From the NCBI GenBank assembly GCA_029573975.1, contig JAKQBU010000381.1, positions 1 through 7,900 on the forward strand: DNA of 7,900 bases, written 5' to 3'. Positions 1-6,454 of this stretch are shown here, in pieces. The position numbers were made by a program, and so were the translations under genes. The notes under the pieces were generated by a model. The model did not search any database. It was not told where the DNA came from and saw only the letters and a list, made by a program, of their open reading frames with translations. The DNA comes from Planctomycetota bacterium (GTDB taxonomy: Bacteria > Planctomycetota > Phycisphaerae > Sedimentisphaerales > SM23-30). Numbering within the stretch: position 1 is the stretch's first letter; each line of letters begins with the position of its first letter.

Positions 1-2773
1 GGTTACCGCTTATTGTGCGGCCAATGCTTATACGCTGCAAGTCAACGCCGCCAACGGCTCGGTCGTCTGCAGTCCGGACCAGGCCAGCTATGATTACAAT
101 ACCGCCGTGACCCTCTCGGCCAGTCCGCAGGAGGGGTATTATTTTAGCGGCTGGAGCGGCGATCTATCGGGCAAGATCAATCCGGCCACCGTTACCATGG
201 ATGCCGCCAAGACGGTGACGGCTAATTTTGCCCTCAATTCTTATGCCCTTACGGTCAACGCCAGCGGCGGTACGGTTACCAAGAATCCCGACAAAACCAG
301 CTACCTGCATGGGGAGCAGGTGACGCTGACGGCCACGGCCGCCGCGGGCCAGAGTTTCACCGGCTGGAGCGGCGCTTTGAGCGGCTTGGCCAACCCGGCG
401 GTGGTTACCATGGATGCCGCCAAGACGGTAACGGCGGCCTTCGGGACCCGCAACTATACCATTATGGCGGACGCCCGCTACGGGGGAACAATCCAGCCGG
501 CCGGCAGCATTCTGGTTGATTTTGGCGGCAGCAAAACCTTTACCTTTGCTGCCGATAAGGGCTACCAGATTGCTCAGGTTTTGATCGACGATGTTCCCCA
601 GGGAGCGATTACCACGTACACCTTTACCGGCATTGCGGCCGATCACCAGATTCTGGTTGTGTTCCAGTCGCTACAGCAGGAAGACAAAACCGCGCCGGTT
701 GCCTTCAGTTCTGCGCCGCGTGCGAATGATATCCAGGTGCCGCTGAATACGCTGCTCACCCTGCATGTGACCGATGCCGAGTCCGGCGTCGATCTCCAGT
801 CGGTGGTGATTGCGGTGGAGGGGGATATCATCTATACCGGCGGAGCGGTGGATTACCTCAGCCCGAACGGCCGCTGTCAGCGGAAGGGAACGGGGGCGGA
901 CTATGTATTTACCTATCAGCCGAAGGAGATTTTCAGCTATGACCAGCAGGTCGAGGTCCGGGTCAATGCCCGGGACCTGGTTGGGAATGTCATGCCGGCT
1001 TATTCGGCTTCCTTTGTTACCCAGATGCGCTGCTTCGGCGGCAATAAGCAAGTCAACGGGAATACCGATACCCTCGCCGGCAACCGCCCGGCCACCGTGC
1101 GCGATAGTCAGGGGACGATCTGGGTGGTCTGGGAAGCCGGACCGGTGGGTGCCCGCAAACTCTATATCAACAAGCTGGCGGCCGGCGCCAGTACTTTTTC
1201 CAATGAGGCTCAGATTCTGAAACGGCCCTCAGATCAGTGCAATCCCAGCTTGGCCATTGACCAAAATGACAAGCTGTATCTGGCCTGGCAGGAAAATCTG
1301 AATAAAAGCTGGACGATTTATTACTCGTCTTCCGCCGATGGGATCCAGTGGAGCAGCCCGCTGCCGGTGGATAACAACAAATCCAATCAGACCGAGCCGG
1401 TGCTGGCAGTTGATTCTCAGTCACCTGCGCATGTGTATGTGGCCTGGCAGGATGATCGCCAGGGCAGCCGCGATATCTATCTGGCGGATTCGGGCGATGA
1501 TTTCGTGACCCAGACCATCACGGCGATTACCACCAAAAGCGGCGATCAGACGCAGCCGGCGCTGGCCATCGATTCCGAAAATGTAGTTTATGTGGTCTGG
1601 ACTGATAGCCAGTATGGCGGCCGGGACCTCTATGGGGCGGCCTCGAATCGGGGGCCCTGGACCCATGTGCCGGTGGTTACGAATAACGACAATCAGTCCG
1701 CGCCGGCCCTGGCGACGGAGGCCGAAGGGGATATTCTGCACCTGGTCTGGGTCAATGATGTCCTGGGGAATCAGGATATCTATTATGCCGCGACCGCCGG
1801 CGGACTGCCCAGCGCGCCCCTGACGGGCGTCAGTATCATTGATCCGGGCGAGATTTCCGGGGCGGATCAGATCAGTCCGGACCTGCGGGTAACGGGATCC
1901 ACCGGCAGCCATCGGAAGATTTATGTCTGCTGGCAGGATAACCGGAATCTGGTGGACAGCAACGGGGACAGCGATATATACTTTGCCGAAGCGGATCCGG
2001 AGGGGCTGTTTGGCACCAATATCTGGGTCTGCGATAACGATGCCACCCATTCTGCGCAGTCCAGCCCGGTCCTGGCGCTGAATCTGAAAAATAACCCGTA
2101 TCTGGTCTGGGTGGACGGGGCCGGGGAAAAACCGGATATTTTTTATGCCGGCACCACCACCATTCAGGAAGAGCTGGTCAGTTCCAAGCTGATCAGCGCT
2201 GCCGACGGCGGGTATGTGAACGCGGAGCCGGGAACCATCGACAGTGTCGAGGATGTCTGTGTGGAAGTTCCGGCCGGCGCCTTCCCGGTGGATACCGAGA
2301 TCTCCATTTACAAAGTGGAAAATCCGCCGGCCTCGATTCCGCCGGTGCCGCTGGATATTATTTCCTCCTATGAGTTCGGCCCCAGCAGCAAGCTGGAGTT
2401 CTTCAAGCCGGTGACGATCACCATCCCCTATCTGGTGGCGGAATACAGCAGTCCGTCGGTGTACTGGTACAATACGGAAACGGGGCAGTTCAGCCAGTCG
2501 GCCATTACCAATATTGAACATCTGGTTCTGTCGCCGACCTTGCACGCCATCCGGTACAAGACCACCCACTTTACCCAGTATGTGCTGGCGTATCAGACTG
2601 AAACCGAAGCCTCGGCAGGGGGGAGCAGTAGTGGTGGATGCTCACTGAGCCGTTATGAAAGCGGCGGTACTAGCGGACAGGAAATTATCACCTTCTTTTT
2701 GCCGTATATCCTCCTGGTTACCGGATTCCTGATTGCCAAACGAAGATGGCTCTTAAAGAAATTCTATTCCTAA
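1..2773 (+). CDS. Large surface protein, InlB-type repeats + beta-propeller + ZU5-like + C-terminal anchor (5' partial)
   Basis: The frame is open from base 2, so the gene starts upstream; the GTG at 107 lies inside a repeat and is not a real start. Domains in order: the end of one InlB/Listeria-Bacteroides-type repeat, two near-identical repeats (29-454; 'GWSG.LSG..NPA.VTMDAAKTVTA.F'), a divergent third repeat (455-670), an Ig-like segment opening with DKTAPV (683-1027), then seven beta-propeller blades (about 1085-2155) with the pattern P.LA.D...VYV.W.D...G..DIY.A. A ZU5-like region follows (2192-2593; VEVPAGAFP, then F.KPVTITIPY, ending THFTQYVLAY). The tail is a Gly/Ser linker with GGC (Cys at 2639-2641), one membrane helix (2684-2737) and a KRRWLLKK basic end. 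The propeller resembles sialidase/BNR-type folds, but no catalytic motif is visible, so binding or a structural role is more likely. It is probably exported and anchored at the envelope. Ligand and exact function are unknown. Confidence 0.9.
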   Translation, partial: VTAYCAANAYTLQVNAANGSVVCSPDQASYDYNTAVTLSASPQEGYYFSGWSGDLSGKINPATVTMDAAKTVTANFALNSYALTVNASGGTVTKNPDKTSYLHGEQVTLTATAAAGQSFTGWSGALSGLANPAVVTMDAAKTVTAAFGTRNYTIMADARYGGTIQPAGSILVDFGGSKTFTFAADKGYQIAQVLIDDVPQGAITTYTFTGIAADHQILVVFQSLQQEDKTAPVAFSSAPRANDIQVPLNTLLTLHVTDAESGVDLQSVVIAVEGDIIYTGGAVDYLSPNGRCQRKGTGADYVFTYQPKEIFSYDQQVEVRVNARDLVGNVMPAYSASFVTQMRCFGGNKQVNGNTDTLAGNRPATVRDSQGTIWVVWEAGPVGARKLYINKLAAGASTFSNEAQILKRPSDQCNPSLAIDQNDKLYLAWQENLNKSWTIYYSSSADGIQWSSPLPVDNNKSNQTEPVLAVDSQSPAHVYVAWQDDRQGSRDIYLADSGDDFVTQTITAITTKSGDQTQPALAIDSENVVYVVWTDSQYGGRDLYGAASNRGPWTHVPVVTNNDNQSAPALATEAEGDILHLVWVNDVLGNQDIYYAATAGGLPSAPLTGVSIIDPGEISGADQISPDLRVTGSTGSHRKIYVCWQDNRNLVDSNGDSDIYFAEADPEGLFGTNIWVCDNDATHSAQSSPVLALNLKNNPYLVWVDGAGEKPDIFYAGTTTIQEELVSSKLISAADGGYVNAEPGTIDSVEDVCVEVPAGAFPVDTEISIYKVENPPASIPPVPLDIISSYEFGPSSKLEFFKPVTITIPYLVAEYSSPSVYWYNTETGQFSQSAITNIEHLVLSPTLHAIRYKTTHFTQYVLAYQTETEASAGGSSSGGCSLSRYESGGTSGQEIITFFLPYILLVTGFLIAKRRWLLKKFYS
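29..454 (+). repeat. Tandem repeat, two 213-bp units (71 codons each)
   Basis: Two consecutive units (about 29-241 and 242-454) encode copies of the same 71-residue divergent InlB B-repeat domain. Matching DNA blocks sit exactly 213 bp apart: CGGCTGGAGCGGC at 148-160 and 361-373, and a 26-base identical block at 191-216 and 404-429. Other parts of the units have diverged at codon level. The first residues of the window (VTAYCA) look like the end of a further unit upstream, so the array is probably longer than seen here. The unit at 455-670 is a different subtype (YTI.A...GGTI.P.G, then Y.FT.I.A.H.I.V.F) and is not part of the near-identical pair. Confidence 0.88.
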
Positions 2774-2812
2774 GGGATTCATTTCCAGATAACGGAACGG
2801 ATTTTCCCTTAG
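2770..2812 (+). other. Inverted repeat at the stop codon of the surface protein gene
   Basis: CTAAGGGA (2770-2777, containing the TAA stop) is exactly complementary to TCCCTTAG (2805-2812), with a 27-base loop. No T-tract follows, so it is not a standard intrinsic terminator. It could stabilise the 3' end of the mRNA or be chance. Confidence 0.3.
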
Positions 2813-2846
2813 TCAAGCCTCTTAGTAGGAAGAAGGTGGCAAAGAG

Positions 2847-2896
2847 TGGGCATGTTATTCAACTACGAAATGAAATCGCATGCCCAAGTATTTTTT
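2847..2896 (+). terminator. Candidate rho-independent terminator of the surface protein gene
   Basis: TGGGCATG (2847-2854) pairs perfectly with CATGCCCA (2879-2886), and six T residues follow at 2891-2896. The 24-base loop is long, but it can partly close through CGA/TCG (2866-2868 with 2876-2878). It lies about 75 bp after the plus-strand stop, in the gap between convergent genes. On the minus strand the T-tract would precede the hairpin, so it would serve mainly the plus-strand gene. Confidence 0.5.
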
Positions 2897-2912
2897 CGAT
2901 TGTGTCCAGTAT

Positions 2913-3503
2913 TTACCGAAGAGTACGGCGGCTGCGGAGGAAGCCGACCAGGGCGATTCCCAGACTGCCCAGCAGGATCGCACCGGGGGCCGGGATTTTA
3001 CTGACGAAAACGCAGTCCGAGTCGAAACCAATCCCAAACTGGCAGATGCCCGCCGCCGTGCTCTGATGGATCAGGGCCAGATCTTCAGCGGTGAACACGT
3101 AGGTCCAGTCCTCTTTGGTGCTGGCGCCGTCGGTATCGCTGAAGGTCGCCAGCTCATAGCCGCCATAGGCGTCCAGGCTGTTTCCCTGGCTGGGATTATC
3201 GATACCCGTGAAAACGCCGTTTTGGTTAAAGGGCAGGCCGGCAATCTCACTGCGGCCCAGCAGATGGACGTACAGGATGTTGTTGACATCTTCATCGGCG
3301 TTGTAAAGACCGGGCAGCGTCAATTGCAGCGATTCAATTGGTCCGCCGGCGGGGGCGCTCAGGGTGACCTTCCAGATGTAATAGTGATTGTGTGTCATCA
3401 CGCCCAGCTCCGCCGGAACGGTCAGGGTCGTATTGGCGCTGGCGGTCGAGACGGCCGCCAGCGCCGCGATTAGCGTCGGTAAAATCCATTTCTTACACTT
3501 CAC
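2913..3503 (-). CDS. Exported PEP-CTERM-type protein (PAPG variant), 196 aa
   Basis: The start is GTG at 3503, chosen for an ideal AAAGGAG (3510-3516) six bases upstream and a signal peptide directly after it. Residues 1-23 form that signal peptide (KCKK basic start, hydrophobic LIAALAAV core, cleavage likely after ASA). The mature part (about 24-168) looks beta-rich and contains an IGFDSDC segment near residues 158-164. The C-terminus from residue 170 has the tripartite sorting pattern: PAPG in place of PEP, a hydrophobic stretch (ILLGSLGIALVGF) and a basic RSRRTLR end. In PEP-CTERM systems an exosortase removes such a tail in the membrane and the protein goes to the outer surface or matrix. 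The role of the mature domain is not recognised. It lies 58 bp downstream of a second PEP-CTERM gene on the same strand and is probably co-transcribed. Confidence 0.87.
   Translation of the reverse strand: MKCKKWILPTLIAALAAVSTASANTTLTVPAELGVMTHNHYYIWKVTLSAPAGGPIESLQLTLPGLYNADEDVNNILYVHLLGRSEIAGLPFNQNGVFTGIDNPSQGNSLDAYGGYELATFSDTDGASTKEDWTYVFTAEDLALIHQSTAAGICQFGIGFDSDCVFVSKIPAPGAILLGSLGIALVGFLRSRRTLR
2916..2996 (-). other. C-terminal PAPG sorting signal coding segment, copy 1
   Basis: This segment encodes the IPAPGAILLG-hydrophobic-basic tail. It aligns codon for codon, without gaps, to the equivalent segment of the neighbouring gene (3565-3645). Much of the third-position sequence is shared too, for example ACCAGGGC and a common TCGCACCGGG block. 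The rest of the two proteins is not obviously alike, so the tail behaves as a module conserved apart from the mature domains. Confidence 0.7.
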
Positions 3504-3509
3504 TTATAA

Positions 3510-3521
3510 CTCCTTTCGGAG
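3510..3521 (-). promoter_or_regulatory. Ribosome binding site inside a GNRA tetraloop hairpin
   Basis: Read on the minus strand the sequence is CTCC-GAAA-GGAG, a perfect 4-bp stem closed by a GAAA tetraloop, six bases before the GTG start of the 196-aa PEP-CTERM gene. The 3' arm and part of the loop are the Shine-Dalgarno AAAGGAG. Folding could lower initiation at this second gene of the pair. The stem is short, so the effect may be small. Confidence 0.4.
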
Positions 3522-3561
3522 ATTCTTTACATAGTTCCGGGTGTAACCCTCAAGCAGTCAT

Positions 3562-4158
3562 TCATTTCAGAGTACGACGGCGGCGCAGACAGCCCACCAG
3601 GGCCGTACCAATCCCACCGAGCAGAATCGCACCGGGAGCCGGAATCCGAATGAGCTGAGACTGAATGTCCGCTCCTGTGGCATAAGGCTGGTTCAGCTTC
3701 CACAGGTTGAGCACATACACATTCTCATGGCCGTTGGTGTTGGCATTCCCTAAGAACGGATTGGCCGCTACCACTGCATTCCAATTGGCATACATTCCCT
3801 TTTCTGAATTGCGAATGGCCAGGCCATAGTCGTCGGCGTAAGAATTCTGGGCCTGGGTAGGCGAGCCGGCGTTCAGATAGGCCGCATAAATCATTTTGGT
3901 GAAGGTATTCAAAGCGGCATGGGCGCCCTTGTACATTACCACCGAATCAATCGTGGCGGTGTAAGGGGTTTTGAAATTCAGTGTGGGAGAATCCCACTCG
4001 ACACAGAAGGTGTTGAAGGAATCTCCCAGGCCGCGCACTTCAAAGGGGCCGCCGTCGAAAGTCCGGCCGGAGGTATCATACACCGTTACCGTATAGTTGG
4101 CAAATAGCGGGGTAGTTCCCATTACCAGCAGGGCACAAAGAACCAATACATTTCTCAT
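3562..4158 (-). CDS. Exported PEP-CTERM-type protein (PAPG variant), 198 aa
   Basis: The start is ATG at 4158. It has AAAGGAG (4164-4170) five bases upstream and begins a signal peptide (MRNVLVLCALLVMGTTPLFA, cleavage near residue 20). A longer in-frame start at 4260 is rejected because its TTG is the promoter -35 box. The mature part has an F-N-T-F-C-V-E motif (Cys52), a form common in PEP-CTERM proteins and reminiscent of thioester-type domains, and a VYVLNLWK segment (about 148-154). The tail from residue 172 is PAPG, hydrophobic ILLGGIGTALVG, then RRRR. It is likely exported by Sec and processed by an exosortase encoded elsewhere. It is first in the two-gene unit, directly behind a strong promoter. 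The ligand or structural role is unknown, and the resemblance to a thioester domain is weak because no clear Gln partner is seen. Confidence 0.88.
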   Translation of the reverse strand: MRNVLVLCALLVMGTTPLFANYTVTVYDTSGRTFDGGPFEVRGLGDSFNTFCVEWDSPTLNFKTPYTATIDSVVMYKGAHAALNTFTKMIYAAYLNAGSPTQAQNSYADDYGLAIRNSEKGMYANWNAVVAANPFLGNANTNGHENVYVLNLWKLNQPYATGADIQSQLIRIPAPGAILLGGIGTALVGCLRRRRTLK

Positions 4159-4186
4159 CTTCTCTCCTTTGCAATACGATATACCA

Positions 4187-4222
4187 GTTTCGGTACCGCT
4201 ACACGTTTCGGTACCATTACAC
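4187..4222 (-). repeat. Two-copy 18-bp direct repeat in the 5' leader of the PEP-CTERM unit
   Basis: GTTTCGGTACCGCTACAC (4187-4204) is followed without a gap by GTTTCGGTACCATTACAC (4205-4222); 16 of 18 bases agree. Each copy holds the palindrome GGTACC. The pair lies just downstream of the predicted start of transcription (about 4225) and ends about 17 bp before the ribosome binding site. It could be an operator for a protein binding two adjacent sites, or a paired element in the leader RNA. Confidence 0.7.
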
Positions 4223-4231
4223 GAATACCTA

Positions 4232-4260
4232 ATCATATCCGCAACGGTTTCCGCCGTCAA
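4232..4260 (-). promoter_or_regulatory. Sigma-70-type promoter for the PEP-CTERM gene pair
   Basis: On the minus strand, TTGACG (4260-4255) and TATGAT (4237-4232) are separated by exactly 17 bases. Each box differs from consensus by one base. Initiation is predicted near 4225, giving a leader of about 65 nt before the ATG at 4158. This is the clearest promoter in the window and indicates housekeeping-type expression, perhaps modulated by the adjacent repeats. Confidence 0.75.
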
Positions 4261-4503
4261 GACAAAAATGCATATAATGGGGGCGGAATGAAAATTATGC
4301 CCTGGTATAGATGCGGTTTTTGGTATATTCGATACCCGTGTTGCAGGCGGTACAACTTATGTATCTTCCCAGGCATTGGAGAAGGGAAAGGTCAAAGCAT
4401 ATTCATTCTTATAAACTGTTGGCGCCCAAGGGATGCGTATATGGTACGATGGGCCTGAAGCCCGGTATTCGTTTCGCCGGGATGGCGGGGATCCGCGGCG
4501 TGC
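4261..4503. other. Intergenic region with no supported gene
   Basis: This stretch separates the end of the type II secretion operon from the promoter of the PEP-CTERM pair; with the leader it makes about 345 bp without a gene. A 69-codon plus-strand frame (4311-4520) has no convincing ribosome binding site, resembles nothing I know and runs into gspM, so it is not called. Small hairpins are visible: GGTAT/ATACC at 4322-4336, GGGC/GCCC at 4451-4463, and an alternative CCCGG/CCGGG at 4461-4481. None is followed by a T-tract in the direction needed to end the gsp transcript. The half near gspM is GC-rich and the other half AT-richer. Confidence 0.6.
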
Positions 4504-5019
4504 CTAATTCGCCTGGTTAGTTATATGACCTACCCGAATGGTCAGCTCCAGCAGATTCTGGGCGGTTTTATGGATATCCAGGGATTTGACCTGTACCCGG
4601 GCGGGAGCCGTTTGCAGGTAGGAGAGGAATTCCATGAGCTGCGATTCGCGCAGACCGGACATCTGCATTTCCACCACCGATTCCCGGTATGTCTCCGAAA
4701 GCGGCAGTTCCTCCTGGTCCAGCGAGGCAACCGGCAGAGCCAGGCGACCGGTCAGGGATTCCAGATAGGGAAGCAGTTGGAAATCCGCCGGCTGGGCGGC
4801 GATTTGGTCCTGAAATTGCCGCTGCTGCTGCTGCCGCGCCCGGCATTCGGCGGTTTGGGTTTTTAGTTCCCCCAGCAGGGTCTGTTTCTCCGCGATTACG
4901 CGGTTGAGCGTATCGATCCGCTCACAGGCAGGCCGAACCAGAAAGCCGTACAGGCTCCAGCCGGCTGTTACAGCGAGGGCGGCGATCAGCAACGTCTTTT
5001 CGCGGCGGGTAAGGGTCAT
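4504..5019 (-). CDS. gspM: Type II secretion inner-membrane protein GspM (PilO-like)
   Basis: This 171-residue bitopic protein has a short basic cytoplasmic start (TLTRREK), a membrane helix at 9-27, a coiled coil at about 33-75 rich in Gln (QQQQ at 64-67), and a periplasmic ferredoxin-like core at about 80-164. The segment VEMQMSGLRESQLMEFL near 116-132 follows the usual GspM/PilO pattern. GspM pairs with GspL to hold the assembly platform that drives pseudopilus growth. Its ATG overlaps the gspL stop (ATGA), and GGAGG (5027-5031) lies seven bases upstream, so translation is coupled. Sequence in this family is poorly conserved; the call rests on topology plus gene order. The operon ends here: no gspN or prepilin peptidase gene follows. 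Confidence 0.78.
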   Translation of the reverse strand: MTLTRREKTLLIAALAVTAGWSLYGFLVRPACERIDTLNRVIAEKQTLLGELKTQTAECRARQQQQRQFQDQIAAQPADFQLLPYLESLTGRLALPVASLDQEELPLSETYRESVVEMQMSGLRESQLMEFLSYLQTAPARVQVKSLDIHKTAQNLLELTIRVGHITNQAN

Positions 5020-6452
5020 TCGAGGGCCTCCGGAGCCGGTTCAATCAGGAGGGTGAACTGTATCTCCTGACGGTCCGATAGTTTATTTTGTTTCTGAATT
5101 TGTACACTGCGGAACCAGGGAACCTGTTCCAGATGCGTTTTCCATTCCTGCAGCGCGGAAAAAGAGGGGCAGATACCTGCCAGGCGGATGGCCGAATCGA
5201 TACTTAGAGATTCGATGGTAATCTCCAGCGAATCCGGGGTATGGGCGGCAATTGCAGCGAAAATTTTCAAGGGGGAACCGGCCGCCGGAAAATCACCGGC
5301 AGGATTGCTTTGCAAGGTATTGTTATGCTGGATCATCATCGGCAGAGCCAGTTCGATATCACCGATACCAGGCAGAACCGTCTGGGCGGTGGTAAGGATT
5401 TCCTGTTTGAGCCGGTCATAGCGGGATTCCAGACGCTGCAGGCGGAGAAACAGGCCGGCCAGCCAGACCGCCGCCAGAGAAACCAGCAGGATCCCCAAAA
5501 GCATCCTTTGCCGCTTCTGATTCGAGGCGGCGGCGGGATCGTCCGTTATCAGCCGGAAGAAATTCACACCGCAGGTATGGGCGGGATCCAAGGCCCGCAG
5601 TGCCAGTCCCTGCGCCAGGATAAAACCGCTGTCCGGCTGAACGTCGGTACCGGTAACCAGATCCGCGAAGGGATCGATGGAAATCACCTGGCCCGGCAGT
5701 TCCTTTGCTATTTTTTCCCGGAGGTCCGTTCGTTCCGTCAGCGGACCGGTTAACACCAGTTGAGTATCCGGCGGCATATCCTGCTGGAAAGCGGCCTGCC
5801 AGGTGAGCTTGATCTCCAGCAGCAGCAAAGACCAGGCATCGGCATCCAGGTGGTTGTCTTCCTGCTCGGATGCCAACGCTAAAGGGATATTCCGGGTATT
5901 CAGAATTTCGCCGCCGTGGAGAATGGCAAGGAGTACCCGGTCGAAATTCAAATACAGCAGCAGCGTCGGGGAACCGAACCGGTCCGGCCGGCTGCGGGTA
6001 AGGGCGGCGCAGAGGGCGGAAACCGGGCTATCCAATACGTCAGGCCGCAAGTGGGCGTGGTGCAGGATGGCCCGGCGGTTCTGTACTTCGGTCCGGTCTG
6101 CCGCCACCAGGAGGGCCGTGGCGGGTGAAGTTCCGGCAGGGGGGGCGGGACGGTCGGTAAGGATTTGTCCGGATTCCCGCGGAAATTCATCCTGCAGCTC
6201 AGACAAGGCGGTCTGGAAATCCATCGTGCGATGGCAGAGATGCTGGGGGGCCAGGGTGACGGCAGTCGCCGCCCGGCGCTCAAAACCATATTTGGTTACC
6301 AGACAGGCCAGAATCTCTTCGGGGGTATCGGTGCGGCGGCGCATCGGATGCAGGACCGCCTTCTCCAGGCGCAGCCGGCTGCCGGTCCGGGCCAGTTGTA
6401 TGGCATGGACAGTATGTAAGCCAATATCAATACCAATTGAACGTTTGGGCAT
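5016..6452 (-). CDS. gspL: Type II secretion platform protein GspL, PilM-PilN-like
   Basis: The protein has 478 residues. Residues 1 to about 290 form an actin-like cytoplasmic domain: SIGIDIGLHTVHAIQL at 5-20 is the PilM/GspL first phosphate-type loop, and GFILAQGLALRAL at 276-288 matches the end of PilM folds. GVNFFR (295-300) resembles the short PilN N-terminal motif (INLLP-like) that binds PilM. A membrane helix follows (about 317-336), then a short coiled coil (337-355) and a periplasmic ferredoxin-like domain (about 395-472). It should recruit the GspE ATPase on the cytoplasmic side and GspM in the periplasm. The ATG at 6452 comes two bases after the gspK stop, with AGGA nine bases upstream. 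Full length for the family. Confidence 0.85.
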   Translation of the reverse strand: MPKRSIGIDIGLHTVHAIQLARTGSRLRLEKAVLHPMRRRTDTPEEILACLVTKYGFERRAATAVTLAPQHLCHRTMDFQTALSELQDEFPRESGQILTDRPAPPAGTSPATALLVAADRTEVQNRRAILHHAHLRPDVLDSPVSALCAALTRSRPDRFGSPTLLLYLNFDRVLLAILHGGEILNTRNIPLALASEQEDNHLDADAWSLLLLEIKLTWQAAFQQDMPPDTQLVLTGPLTERTDLREKIAKELPGQVISIDPFADLVTGTDVQPDSGFILAQGLALRALDPAHTCGVNFFRLITDDPAAASNQKRQRMLLGILLVSLAAVWLAGLFLRLQRLESRYDRLKQEILTTAQTVLPGIGDIELALPMMIQHNNTLQSNPAGDFPAAGSPLKIFAAIAAHTPDSLEITIESLSIDSAIRLAGICPSFSALQEWKTHLEQVPWFRSVQIQKQNKLSDRQEIQFTLLIEPAPEALE

Positions 6453-6454
6453 TT

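Noticed and set aside
1421..2569. Long minus-strand frame (382 codons) opposite the surface protein gene
   Set aside because: A shadow of the high-GC coding strand: low-complexity Arg/Gly/Ile composition, no domain, and fully inside a well-supported gene.
3522..3545. Possible separate promoter for the 196-aa PEP-CTERM gene (TATGTA with an upstream TTGAGG)
   Set aside because: The spacing is only 14 bases and the -10 match is poor; read-through from the promoter at 4232-4260 is simpler.
4159..4260. Longer N-terminus of the 198-aa PEP-CTERM protein, starting at 4260
   Set aside because: The extension would begin at a TTG inside the -35 box, runs through the promoter and leader repeats, and would bury the signal peptide.
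4273..4278. TATAAT on the plus strand as a divergent promoter
   Set aside because: No -35 box at a suitable distance and no gene on the plus strand downstream.
4311..4520. Small plus-strand frame of 69 codons in the intergenic region
   Set aside because: No convincing ribosome binding site, no recognisable motif, and it overlaps the 3' end of gspM on the other strand.
4821..4833. GCT/CAG triplet run in gspM
   Set aside because: Only about four triplets, encoding a short poly-Gln in a coiled coil; not unusual.
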